A stretch of DNA of 64,000 nt from Brachycybe producta (Eukaryota; Arthropoda; Diplopoda; Playtdesmida; Andrognathidae). Below, piece after piece: positions 1 through 11,412 of this stretch. The stretch covers positions 3,554,460 through 3,618,459 of the forward strand of contig JAUPFP010000017.1 in assembly GCA_036925085.1 (NCBI GenBank), read 5' to 3'. Numbering within the stretch: position 1 is the stretch's first letter; the number at the start of each line of letters is the position of its first letter. A program made the position numbers and the translations under genes. The notes under the pieces were generated by a model. The model made no database searches. It was not told where the DNA came from and saw nothing but the letters and a program-made list of their open reading frames with translations.

Positions 1-1572
1 TCTGCCTCTGCCATCCGAATCTGCCAATATCCACTAGCAAGATCTAAGGCTGTGAAATACTTCGCCCCGGCAAGTGAATCGAGAGCATCATCGATTGGAG
101 GTAACAGATACTGCTAAAATAGATGACAACAGATACTGTCCCAATTCAGTTTTCTGTAGTTCACACAAAAACAACAGCCACCATCCTTCTTGCGAACAAG
201 CAAGATAGGGCTTGTGTAAGAACTACATGAAGGTTGGATAACCCCTGCTTATAACATCTTTGCTACCTCTTTTCCCCCATGCCACCGACATGCTCAATGC
301 CGAAACCTCGGCACCAGTGTCTACAATCATCCCTACCAGATGATCATCCATCAACACAAGCACTGGGGGTGCTCCACGCAAATAAGTATGGCTCAGATGC
401 TTGGGTATGGGAAACCAAAGTTGCCCATCATTGCTTTTCTGAGCCACATCCATCTTTCTGTCCGTAATGGACAGTCCTACCAGATGCTCGGCGGTCTCAG
501 TACCCACCTCCACTACTGGAGGCTTCCCAGGCCTGGGCAACAGAATGAATGCACCAGGCCTGAGGCCATCGCAGTGTCTGTACTTAACGGCACCTCACTC
601 TTAGACATAGCGAGAGGAGGTACCCCAGAAATCCAGCTAAGCTACTGCAGCTTCCAGTGGAGCATGGCAGACCTCGCCAAAGCCACCCCTGCACCCACAT
701 ATTGGGAGACCACCCGAAGGTACATCCCAAGAACCTAGTTGCCTATGGGCAGGACCTCCATCATCTGTTTGGCCAGACCCATGAGGTGCTGCTGCAGCCT
801 AACCTCCTCCTGTGCTCTGCCACTGTCTTTTTTGTCCTTCTTCTCTCCGGTCTTGGCAGTTGCCCCATCTGATGTCGACAGTGCTATTGTCTTTGCACCC
901 AGAGAGTTGGAGGAAGACTTAGCAGAGCCTTTGGGCTCTGGTACCTTAGAGGTACAGGTGGGCAACTTTCCCTCTGCAAGCAAATCGGCCTTGACCAATA
1001 CTGCCTTGTCAGCACCATCTTGACTTTCAATCCCCAAAGTCTCTTAGTGATCATCGGCTGGAGTCTCCCCTTGAAATGGATCAATCAACACTGCTCCTAT
1101 TCACCAGGGGCAGGCACGTGAGCTAGCGGAACATGTATAAAATGCCTGGACAGAGTCGGTGGGACCCTGCTTCATCGTCTGAAATCTGACAAAGCAGGCC
1201 TGAGCCTGATCCTCCGAGCTGAACCGGCAAACCAACTGATCAGTGTCTTTCACCCACTTTCACCGTAGATCCACAGACAAAAGTCCGTAATCCACGGTGT
1301 GCTACCAGTGAAACAGCCTTTTTACTGGTTTATACTGTACCCACACGATCAACCACCTTGCTACCGGTTTACTAACTTTAAAAATCACCAATACACTGGT
1401 CTTTTTCCACGGACAATTATCCATGCCCCATGGTATACTTGCAGTGACGATTACAACCAATTTCTGCCACAATTTCTTGGACAAAAGTCCACACCCTGCA
1501 GCATACTTTCAGTTTTCATGGTTTTGAACCATGCGAGAGGTACTGGGATCGTTACCCAGCACCTTTATCAAT
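1..1572 (-). mobile_element. Gyp-A internal fragment, deleted copy 1 (RT, protease, gag, leader)
   Basis: A decayed minus-strand copy of the element seen intact at 14.8-27.4 kb. Bases 1-280 match the RT segment at about 22320-22590. Bases 280-540 encode the protease start, with the motif VDTGAEVSAL. Bases 660-1250 match the C-terminal half of gag (KADLLAEGKLP against EADLLLVGKLP in the full copy). Bases 1265-1572 match the hairpin-bearing leader, with remnants such as TGGACAAAAGTCCA. The RT-protease and protease-gag joins are internal deletions, and no frame is open throughout. It is useful mainly as a second copy for comparing leader structure. Confidence 0.8.
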
Positions 1573-1956
1573 TGTAACAAACCGACTGGTCCATGACAAT
1601 ACCCTGGCAAGTTTTTGACCACTCACTAGCTCCATACTCCTTTCGGGAGCACACAACAATAGCTGCTCCTCTTGCACTCTCAACCTGGGTGCTGTCCGCC
1701 ACTTGGAGTCTACCTTGCCAGAGAATTACCAGACGAAAGACCGACGACAATGCGAGCATCCCACAGTGAAAATGTCGAATGATTTTGCCATGGCACTGGC
1801 ACGAAGTACCGGCTGTCAAGATGATAGTAAGATGAAACAAGACAGTGGCATTTCCCCTTGAAACCATAGCCCTCCCCATGAAACTTCCCCATATAACGAC
1901 ACAGACACACAGTGTACAGCATATAAAAAAAATATAGATCTTTGTTTAACACTTAC
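1573..1956 (-). mobile_element. LTR-A fragment of the same Gyp-A copy
   Basis: It begins TGTAACAAACCG directly after the leader fragment, where the intact element has TGTAACGTCCCG. It ends in AT-rich sequence with a TTTAACACTTAC stretch resembling the intact LTR, where a LINE interrupts it. It is diverged and incomplete. Confidence 0.65.
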
Positions 1957-3680
1957 TCATTGGTTCATAATAAATACATAAACAGAACCATTATACAAAA
2001 ATACAACAATAAACTCAAAGCACCAATGACGCCATAACCTGGAGGCCTCCTTGGCCTCCCGCAAGAAGGTGTTGATTTCTTTGAAGGGTGAAGGGCAAGA
2101 GCCTTCCAGCATTCTAATAAAAATATTAAGACTAAAATCTGAATGTCTTGCAAGTAAACTATCCCAACCAAGCTCTGAAAGCATTTTAGTTACACTGTCG
2201 GCATATCCATATTTACCACAAACAAACCTAGCAGCCCTGTGTTGGACCATTTCTATGAAGTGAGCTAAGTCTGTAGTGTGGGGATTCCACACAGAGCTGC
2301 AGTATTCTAGATGGGGATGTACTAATGATTGATATGCTATACATTTTACCTCCCTGGGACACCTTAGAATGCATTGACTAAACCTTAGCATCTGCATAGA
2401 CTTGGAAATCATCTGTTCGACATGCAGCTTCCAAGAAAGTTTAGCTGTAATCCTTACCCCCAAATTTATATTTATAAGTGGAATGGCCCCTATTCTATAT
2501 GGAAATATTATTGGATTCCTTCCCCTAGCTACCCTGATTACACAACATTTTTCCTTATTAAGTTGAAGTTACCATTTAGAACACCATGCCTCTATTGCTT
2601 TCAAGTCACTATCAATAATATGGCAATCATTGTCAGAGGTAACCTCACAATAAATTATTGCTTCATCTGCAAATAGCCAGATGTTGCTGCTAACTTGACT
2701 GCTGAGGTCATTGATATATAAAAGAAACAGAAGCGGACCCAACACACTACCCTGAGGAACCCCTGATGTAACCCCTGTCCAGTCAGATTCAGACCCACCT
2801 GCAACAACCCTTTGTTTCCTATCACCCAAAAAAGAATGCACCCATTTATACACCTGTTCACCCAATCCATACCCACTAATTTTTGTCATTAGTTTTGAGT
2901 GAGAAACTGTGTCAAATGCCTTGCAAAGATCAAGAAAAACCAAGTCTATATGACTGCCTTTGTCTAAAATTTTCTGAAGGTCATCAACTAAAAGAATAAG
3001 CTGGGTTTCACATGAACACCCCCTAAAAACCCATGCTGGTTATCACACAAAAGATTGTTTTCCATCAGAAAATTCATTGAGGAGGAATATATAATATGTT
3101 CAAGGACCTTGCAAACTATCGAGGTTAAAGACACGGGTCTGTAATTAGTTACTTGAGACTTGTCTCCTGATTTAAAAATTGGACTAATGTTAGCTAATTT
3201 CCACATATCTAGTACAATGCCTACATCAAAACTCTGTTGAAAAATTAACTGAAGGTATGGACCCAACTCTTGTGCAAGATTTTTTAAAATGATAGCATAC
3301 ATCCCATCTGGACCACAGCTTTTATTTGAGTCTAATTTTAGAAGTTGCTTGACTATTCCATCTGCAGTTATTACAATTTGATTCATACAAAGAGATGTTG
3401 AAAGAAAACCCTCATGTGGTATGCCATCATCAACTGTGAAGACCTTCTTGTATTGTTCATTTAATAAGGTAGCTTTCCCTACTGGATCTGAAACAAGCTT
3501 CCCATTTGTGTCAACCAGAGAAGGAATAGATTCTCTACTTCGCCTAGAGTTCTTAATGTAATGCCAAAATAATTTTGGGTCCGTTTTTAACCATTCTCCA
3601 AGCGTTTCTGTTTTAAAATTGTCATGAGCTAACAGGATTTCCCATTTCGCTGCTGCTGTGAATGCAATACGGAAATCTCA
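1957..3680 (-). mobile_element. CR1/jockey-like LINE copy 1, 5'-truncated, broken reverse transcriptase
   Basis: Minus-strand non-LTR retrotransposon RT. In order it shows a thumb-preceding segment (NYRPVSLTSIVCKVLEHI), FLDLCKAFDTVSHSKL, GVPQGSVLGPLLFLLYINDL, and a C-terminal segment typical of CR1/jockey elements (LEYCSSVWNPHT, RAARFVCGKYGY). The catalytic FADD box reads FADE, so one metal-binding Asp is lost. Several frameshifts split the frame (about 2463/2569 and 2943/2988). The endonuclease is missing through 5' truncation. The 3' tail differs from copies 2 and 3, which suggests a separate subfamily. It is dead. Confidence 0.85.
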
Positions 3681-3785
3681 ATCTCTCTCACTGCAGAGGC
3701 TGTTGTTTGCAATATTTCTTGCACAGGAGGCTGCCCACTGGTATCAATCATATGTTCCACCAGATTGGTTTTCCCTAACTATGTG
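3681..3785 (-). mobile_element. Gyp-A fragment (segment upstream of RT)
   Basis: About 100 bases match 22605-22700 of the full Gyp-A copy, including a stretch like TTGCACGGGAGGTTGCCCAC. It lies on the far side of LINE copy 1 from fragment 1-1572. The LINE may have inserted into an already rearranged Gyp-A copy. Confidence 0.6.
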
Positions 3786-5479
3786 TAATTGAATACAAAA
3801 TAATCCCAGCAATGTAGTAGAAACTTTTGGGGTTGACTGGCCTCATGAGGCCCAAAATTGGGTTCAAACTTCAAACAAGTCTCCAGAGTAGAAATATACT
3901 CCTTTGTTCTGACTATCTGGCAGCCAACATAACCAACTGCTCCTCTCAACTTGGACAAATATACCTCAAGAAGAAGAGTTTTCTCCGTAGAAAAGCAGAC
4001 TCCACCACATGTCCTACTTTGTCACCATTTAGTGGTGGCAACTCCTTTCCTTATTTCTTTGAAATAGGAGAAGAAGATGCCACTCAAGCTGACTCCTGTG
4101 GCCTTTGGCCATAGGAGTCTTGTTGGTGTTCTCAAGCAAAATAACATACACACATCCTGTTTTGTGTCGGGCATAGAACTTTATACCCAGGTCAGCTGAT
4201 GTCATTCCTCCATGATTCCACCTGGTGTTTGGAACACCTGTAAAATAAACAACCTCTCACCTTGGTAACATTTAGGTTGCCAGGTGAGAGGTATAGATTG
4301 TGCAGACTAGGTTGTCACACTTGCCAGTGTCTGCAGGCATCATGCAGGCAGGCATCATGCATCAGGCATGTTCATGGCACATCAGTATGGAAACCATACA
4401 CACGTTTAGTGCATACATTTTTTGTTTATTTTGCTTTTTTTCCAAAAAGGAAAGAATCTGAAAACAATAAATTATACTAAAATCGCTTAAATATACAAAG
4501 GGCAAAGTCTTTCTGTTTGTTTGGGCTAATCTCATGTTATGGGTGCATATAAGCTCCCTAAACATTTTTTTGGTTTGTTTTGTTTTGTTTTAATTTCCCC
4601 TCCATTTCAAATGACCTATAAAATGTTCAATTATCAACTAACAAAGAATAAAATTATTTGTATAAGCATTATAATGGTGATGGTTTTTTCTTCTTTTCTC
4701 CTGAGGGGGTACAACTTTTTGTAGGACCTGTCTCCTCTCACTTAGAATTAGAAATACAAATCACTAAATCATTTTTTACATTATATATTTTTTTCTCCCA
4801 TTTCTAATTTTTTCATACCTTTATAATCTTTATCAACCCAGACTATTAATTTTTTTGCTTTCTAACCTCATAGCTAATATATTATAAGGCCTTCAAACTA
4901 ATGACAGTTTTTTATATTTTGAAACACATAGTTTGGGGGATAAATTTTGTATTCTTTGTATATATCCATTTGTATATAATTTGTATATAATTAACATTAT
5001 TAGAAAACTAACCAATCATGGTTGTGCAAAGTGGAATCCGGCCCCTTGAAAATTAAATAAAAAGAGCTCAATTTCGAGCTAAAGACACAGTGAACATCGA
5101 GCCATCTCTTGGATATCCACCTTGCAAAGCCAAGCTCTTGCAAAGCAAAGGTGCATTCCACAATTCTGCCGGTCACTACACTATTTGCTGCCTGCCTCCA
5201 GTGGTTCCCTGCTTGGATTCACCACAGGAAGTTGTTGCTGGCTTTTTTGTAGCCATACCAAACGAGTTGTTTGGGAACCTCAACCAGAGTATTCACCACG
5301 TTGCTGTTTTTGTAAGTGAATGTGTTTAAGTATTTGGTGGTGGTTAAAATGATCAAAAAATGTATCTAATTTAATTATTGAAAATTAAACAAATTAATTT
5401 GAACTTTTGCTTTTTGCTTTAAATTAACATATAGTCTTCATTGGCTAAAAGGACCTAAAATAGTTATTCCAAAGCTCTT
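3786..5479. other. AT-rich stretch without a recognisable gene
   Basis: No convincing coding region. A short piece at about 4215-4319 ends in GACTAGGTTGTCACA, like the 3' edge of the LTR-A/LTR-F group. Bases 5040-5310 form a GC-richer block followed by a GTAAGT, which could suggest an exon-donor boundary, but no protein family is recognisable. Confidence 0.4.
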
Positions 5480-5911
5480 CTTTGAAAATCAAAGAAAATA
5501 ATAGCTTACACTCAGAAACTACTGAACCGATTTTGATCGAGTTTTTACCTTTGTGCAGGGTATTTAATCTTAGAAGTTTTAAGCAGTAGTTAATAAAAAA
5601 TCGGTTGGTGTTAATTGTTAATGGTACTACTGATGTTCTACATCTTGGAATGGTTTGTACAGTGTGAGTTGGCAGCCAGCGCCATGCGGTTCAGGGAAAG
5701 GATTGAGTCGACTGCTTAGGTGTGAGCTGGGCGAGCCCTGTAAAAAAGTTGACGTAGTTATCTGTGCATACAAAATACATTCAGTAGGTAGGACTGAACA
5801 ATAAGTCTAAGAATAAACAGAAAGACTAAATTTTATTACACTACGATCTAAGAAACTATTTGGGCACAAAAATCCATAAACACCTGGGCAAATCCGGGTA
5901 TCAACAGCTAG
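5480..5911 (+). mobile_element. Helitron-like non-autonomous element, second family (3' end)
   Basis: It contains AACTACTGAACCGATTTTGA, a phrase common in arthropod non-autonomous Helitron-type repeats. It ends with a weak hairpin (CCTGG, six-base loop, CCGGG), a short spacer and CAACAG-CTAG followed by host T at 5912. CTAG before T is the classical Helitron 3' end. The 5' limit is a guess. No Rep/helicase is encoded. Confidence 0.5.
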
Positions 5912-7119
5912 TATTAAATATATGAAATCCAAAATTTTGCATTACATCTGGCAAAATGGCACATCCTTTGAGAATCACTGATGGACATGCTTCCAAAAAA
6001 TTCAATGTAGGTACCCAACAAACGAACAGTGGCATAACAACTAGGAGGGTGGGGGAAAGTTAATCTCCGGGCGCCAAAAAAAAGGGCGCCAAATGTTTAG
6101 AAATTAAAATTAAAAAACGACTTATAAATTTTGAAAATCTACTTTTTTCCCCACTATTTTTCTTATTGCACATTAATTTAGTAGTTTTCATGTATTGTAC
6201 AAATTATTCACATTAGTAAACCCGTCGTGCAATTTGCAAAATTTACAAAAAGTCGTACCCTGCTATAAAGCAATGCCTACTAAAGAGAATATAGTAGTTT
6301 TTGATTTTAAGCCTAACACTTGCAAGCCGAAAAATTCCCATTTATTCACAATATACAAACTACACAAATTTGTGTGATGAGTACTGTTAGGGAGGTAAGG
6401 GGCGTTCACAGTAATGTAGTGTCCGGGCACATAATTCCTAGTTGCCACACTGCAAATGAATACCAATTGATCTACTTGGACATTTTGAACATATATTATC
6501 ATACAGACATACAGTACTAACACGCCGAAAGCTAAAAATAAAAACAAAGCAGTGGGCTAAATAACACATTTCTATGACTATCAGGATTATCCACCACATG
6601 CAGTTGTACACACACACAGTAAAAAAGTATTTAATGCAACAGTTTTTACCCAGTGCGCGAAGTATGGGTTGATGAAGTGTCTGATTCATCATTATTATGC
6701 TCATATTGATCCGAAAGTAACTAAAAAAGAAAATATTTTAGAATTAAAATACGAAAAAAATTGATTTACAAATGACTGTTTCATTGTGACCTACGTTTCT
6801 ATTAGAACACACATGATAAACCTTTTGTCTATTTTTGCATGAATGCTTTTGTCATGATGCTCAGAGGCTCAAGAAAAATGCTAACACATGTTATGTGATT
6901 TTAAAACTGTGACTATTTATTTAAAAAATATATAGAATAGAAAAAGTCTGGTTTATAGTCAACTATTTTTGGTATGCTTTGTTGTCTCCATGAGAAGAGT
7001 AGTATTTAGGTTAAAAGCCCAGCCTGGTAGACAATGGGTTAGATAAAAATGGTGTACTATTATAAAAGTGAAAAGAATTTCGGCAGTACCAAAAATTAAA
7101 TGAAATAGCTAATATATAT
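5912..7119. other. AT-rich stretch, nothing recognised
   Basis: Only short chance frames on both strands, and no conserved motif seen. It contains a small GGGCGCC repeat near 6066-6095. Confidence 0.4.
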
Positions 7120-8035
7120 TGTGACAGACCTTTTTCCACAGGTAGAATCTGCTCTTTTAAAGTGATACGAGCGAGTTTACACTTGTATTGATAGTGAGTG
7201 CCTAGGTCACTAATTCTACCGGCCCAGGAGGACTAGACCAATATAACATCTATTTTATGTCCTCACTAGTCTCTTGCTAAAGGCTTTCACAATCTTGAGG
7301 ATCTTTAGTCTCTATCTCTCGGACTTTCGTCCGTAAATTTGCCCCGAAAATAGTGTGAAATATACTTACGATCTTGAGTTGCAGGTTTGCACCTGTTTGG
7401 AGTCTTGGAGTATCCAAATAGTGAAGAGCTGCAATGTACACTGGTACACTGGTACACTGGTTACACTGGTAGGTACACTGGTTTAGTTAAAAGTAAAAAT
7501 GGAAGTTTTATTCCAAGAATTAAAATCAGCAAATCGAACTTGGTTAATACACAACACATAAAAATAGTAACTTTTAGAGAAATTATCCTAAGAACCTAGC
7601 CAAAATTGGGCATAGGTTCAGTGTTTTGAGAATCGGTCCCAAACAGAAAAATATCACTCTTTACATATCCTGAGAATCCACAAGTCGGATTCTCAGGGCA
7701 CAAACTTCTGATTGGTTAAAATAACTTTTTAGCCCAAACAAACCAATCAACGGATCGGTCTACTTGGCCAAAATACTGACTCATCTTCTGTTATCACACT
7801 TATGTGGTAACAGAAGAAAACATAAACAAAACAATTAAAAATTAACAAACCCACTCACGTGGAAGTTAAAAAGAGAGGGGAAATGAAAAGGTCAAGTTCA
7901 AAAATAGAATCTTAGTCACTTGGTACCAAAAAGTACCGAGTTGCCCAAAAGCTACAACACGATTACAGGGTGAACAACAAAGTTAGAACCCCAAAATGAA
8001 AGAGCGCTAATAAAAAAAATACCAAAAATGTCTCA
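7120..8035 (-). mobile_element. Solo LTR-C (Ty3/gypsy-type)
   Basis: It starts TGTGACAGACC and ends TGTCTCA, 916 bp, flanked on both sides by ATAT (a possible 4-bp target duplication, but in low-complexity sequence). Partial copies start at 57204 and 61565. It shares landmarks in the same order with LTR-B, including GTCTCTTGC-type text, CTTGAGGATCTTT and a CGGAC-TTTC-GTCCG hairpin at 7320-7333. The minus orientation is assigned by analogy with LTR-B. A TACACTGG mini-repeat lies at 7438-7482. Confidence 0.75.
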
Positions 8036-8060
8036 ATATATATATATATATATATATTGC
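8036..8060. repeat. (TA)n microsatellite
   Basis: A short TA tract at the edge of the solo LTR-C. AT-rich sequence without a gene follows to 8235. Confidence 0.8.
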
Positions 8061-8235
8061 AAACAAAACACTTATTAACAATTATTAAGCCAATTTTTCA
8101 TGTTGTCAGATTTACAAATCTTAAATATACTCTAACCAGAGCTTTATTTGTGTCTTTACATGTGTGATTTTTTTGTTAGTATCCTTAAAAAATTGTGACT
8201 TATAAAACTAACAAAACCATTAACATTATTGGATA

Positions 8236-8366
8236 ATTCCTTTTTTTAAGTCCATTGAGAGTACAATCCAATGGAACAAGTTTCAGATGTCCCATTTCCG
8301 GTTTTCACTCTAGGATAACCTTGGAGTATACCTTAATGTAATTTCAAACGACTGTATTTCCGGAAC
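8236..8366 (-). repeat. Single diverged Sat157 monomer
   Basis: The reverse complement of the 157-bp satellite unit at 52.4-53.75 kb (shared text such as GGTTATCCTAGA and ATACAGTCGTTTGAAAT). It abuts the truncated LINE that starts near 8367. Confidence 0.75.
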
Positions 8367-9215
8367 TTAATAAGGAAAAATGTTGTGTAATGAGGGTAGC
8401 TAGGGGAAGGAATCCAATAATATTTCCATATAGAATAGGGGCCATTCCACTTAATAACATAGATTCTTATAAATATTTGGGGGTAAGGATTACAGCTATA
8501 CTTTCTTGGAAGTTGCATGTCGAACAGATTATTTCCAAGTCTATGCAGATGCTAAGGTTCTAAGAACGTGTCCCAGGGAGGTAAAGTGTATAGCATATCA
8601 ACCATTAGTACGTCCCCATCTAGAATACTGCAGCTCCATGTGGAATCCCCACACTGCAGACTTAGCTCACTCCATAGAAATGGTCCAACACAGGGCTGCT
8701 AGGTTTGTTTGTGGTAAATATGGATATGCCGACAGTGTAACAAATGCTTTCAGAGCTTGGTTGGGATAGTTTACTTGCAAGACGTTCAGATTTTAGTCTT
8801 AATATCTTTAATCGAATGCTAGAAGGCTCTTGCCCTAAACCTACTTCAAGTAAACTTTACAGGGCATTATATTTTGGTAGGGGGACCACTCTAACAAAGT
8901 TGGAGAGATTTTTGCACGAACAGATTCTTATTACTGGTCATTTGTCTCCAGGGCAATTTGACAATGGAACTCGCTTGCTGGGGATTTTGTGCAGGAAAAA
9001 CTTATTTTATGGGAGTCATAATTTTGTTTTGTTTTGACAATGCATACATTTGCAGCATTAAAAATATTGAAATTGTTGTTGGGTTTATATAAATGTGGTT
9101 TTATATTTTCTGTGTTTGACAATGCATTTTCTATGCTGCACTTGGACTCTTGTCCCTCTGCCATAGGCCTTTGTGGCTGCTTGCAGAGTAACTTTTCAAA
9201 TTCAAATTCAAAACC
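8367..9215 (+). mobile_element. CR1/jockey-like LINE copy 2, RT C-terminal end and 3' UTR
   Basis: Plus-strand fragment carrying only the C-terminal RT segment (HLEYCSSMWNPHTAD, RAARFVCGKYGYADSV, then ELGWDSLLARRSDF), with a frameshift near 8750. It is heavily 5'-truncated. After the stop near 9037 comes a 3' UTR shared with copy 3, ending in GCTTGCAGAGTAAC and a few CAAATT units. A short-repeat 3' end instead of poly(A) fits CR1/L2-like LINEs. Confidence 0.8.
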
Positions 9216-9229
9216 TGAGGTGTCCAAAC

Positions 9230-9610
9230 AAAATTGAAAACTGTCCATTGAAGTCCATTGAGAGTACAAGCCAATGAAAAAGGTTTCCTGTTTCTACTAT
9301 TACTGGTTGCAGAAATATCTTCATGTGGCTCAAAAACGGTAACTTTCCAAACAAAATTTCAGTTGTCCCAATCAGTCCATTGGCTATATATTATATTTAA
9401 GTTGTTGTTTTAGTTGTCCCAAACACTTTGGGGTATAGCATTAAGGTGTACCCCAATTTTTGTATGCAACTTTTCTCAAAAATAAGAGCTATCCAAAAAA
9501 TTTAAATTGTTGTCCCAAGTTGTCCATTGCCAGTAGATGTTGTCCCATTTACAAAGAAATTTGTCCGAATTTCTTTGGGGTACACCTTAATAACAGCGAC
9601 CTTTTTAGAG
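9230..9610 (-). repeat. Sat157-related diverged repeat block
   Basis: The reverse complement matches the flanks of Gyp-B (45506-45710 and 52368-52560), joined without the element. Phrases such as GTCCATTGAGAGTACAAGCC and TTTGGGGTATAGCATTAAGG recur. Bases 9376-9410 serve as an uninterrupted relative of the Gyp-B insertion site. Confidence 0.75.
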
Positions 9611-9794
9611 CTTCAAAAATGTTCCTGTGTTTGTAAGTGTATTGAAAACTAATTTGTATTAAGTATGGTGATATTTAAAATTATATCTATATTTTTATGT
9701 ATGATGATGGTTAAAATTGTATCTTTAAAAATTTATGTTAAAAATAAATTAAATAATAAATTTAAAAAATGAAAAAAAATTGTTAAACTAATAT

Positions 9795-9835
9795 AGCTTG
9801 CAGAGTAATTTTTCAAACTCAAATTCAAATTTTAA
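9795..9835 (+). mobile_element. Very short LINE 3' end
   Basis: AGCTTGCAGAGTAATTTTTC followed by CAAA(C/T)T units repeats the 3' terminus of LINE copies 2 and 3. It is an extreme 5' truncation. Confidence 0.6.
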
Positions 9836-9890
9836 TATAAATTTAATTAGTAATAACTAACAATCTATCGAATCAATTCACTAGGATTAG

Positions 9891-10582
9891 TGTGAGCTTC
9901 TGACATCGACCATTTTGTTTTACCAACCTGTAGATTACATTTTCTGTACCTCGGACTTCTCTGCATCGCGCGGTGCCCGCGCGGAGAAGTTCCGAGCTGC
10001 AGAAAGAGTTGGATGGAGACTGATTGTGGTCACCCTTCTGAATGGGGGTGAAATCTATGCAGCAGAGTGGCGGCCATCCCTCTCTCTTCCGGTTGATGCT
10101 GATATACATCTTCCCCTTTCGGTACACCGACAGGAGAAGATGTTGTAGCTGCTTAGGAATGATATACCTCCTGCCTTACGTTGTCTCTGGCCTCTGAAGA
10201 GAAGGTGGTTAATTAAACGTAAAGACCACGCTGTTTCTTGTTATAACGCTTTTATTCATCTCTTGTATAGAAACACAGAATACAGAGATGAAGTACAAAT
10301 ACTAACAGTGTATCCTCATGCCCATATTGTGGTACGGATAAGATCAACGTAATACATAGGCAAGGACAAGAACTAACTACAAAGAGGAGCACGGCCCTTT
10401 TATACCTTGGACCTGTGTACACCTGCGAGGTGTAATCAGGTCCAAGTGGCCATGGTCCTAAGTCTATTCATCCGCCACTTGAGTGTGTCAGATAAATGAG
10501 TCAGAGGGGAGGGAGGGATGGTTGAGAGTTGTTTACCCCCGGGCTATGGTTTTGGCGGGATCACAAATTACAGGGTGTTACA
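9891..10582 (-). mobile_element. LTR-D, probably a 3' LTR
   Basis: On the plus strand it reads TGTGAGC...GTTACA, 692 bp. Other copies lie at 38342-39022, 54799-55459 and 63085-63600. Sense is minus: a TATA box (reverse of 10398-10404) precedes a leader with a hairpin at about 9954-10003. The bases just outside its right edge read, in sense, GTTGGAGGGTA, a plausible polypurine tract, which suggests a 3' LTR. No matching 5' LTR is seen to the right. Confidence 0.75.
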
Positions 10583-11412
10583 TACCCTCCAACTTTGCTT
10601 GGAGTACGTCTTCGTACTCTAGCCAAGAGTGGAAGATTTTTAAGTTACGCAGCGGGGAAAATATGGGTGGACGAGGACTCACCGTGTACAGCGGTAGTTA
10701 CGGAAAGGCACTGGCACCGAAGTGTCAGTGCCCCTTAAAAGTGAAAAGGCTGAAAACATAAAAAGACAAGGACAATTAATGCTCGCTGAGTGACAAGCCC
10801 CTATTGAAAATAAAAACGCTTATTATAAAGAACACAAAGGAAGGAAAGCAATCATAACGTATTTTGTTTTTTTTATAAATTTTTCGTTAATGCCACCCGG
10901 ATGGGTGGCAACCACACGAGTACATGTGGCATGCAGCTATCCCTGCTGTGAAGGGTGGGGAGGATCTTGAGTCCATGAACCGTAGGGACGAACCCACTGG
11001 AACTGGCCTCATCAGTAGCTGGATGCGGCGGAAAGCCACTGACCCTGGTCGTCAGATAGATCGCGATGAAAGATGTTGAAGATATCCCGATCCCCGATGA
11101 TCTTGCGGGAGGACCGCTTGTTATAGAGCATGGCCCAAGCGGTGTCCCACAAGACGGCGATCTGGTAACGGGGATCTGATTCTTCCCGCTCTTCTATTGT
11201 TATTTGATGATTTGTAGTGTTTATTTCCATAGTCATGGAATAAACACTAGTGAATTATCTTATTTCAGTCGCGTTTGGTTTCTTGACAGTGTGGGTGGCC
11301 GTTGCCATCGTCGTCACTTACGAGGTGGAGTTTCGAGATTCCCCCAGAGGCACTGGTAGGTTTGCCAGGGGCCTCTAAGGAAGTCTCTCCCAGAGCCCAT
11401 CTGATGTGTGCT
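10583..11412 (-). other. 3' internal region of a gypsy-type element, function unclear
   Basis: It lies between LTR-D and the Gyp-E protease. A frame at 11012-11236 encodes about 74 residues (start of the readable part: MTMEINTTNHQITI), with no family recognised. Nothing resembling RT or integrase remains, so pol is deleted. Whether it belongs to the same element as LTR-D or as Gyp-E cannot be decided here. Confidence 0.4.

Noticed and set aside
5090-5329. Possible host exon ending in GTAAGT
   Set aside because: No protein family, no acceptor or further exons; left as unassigned sequence.
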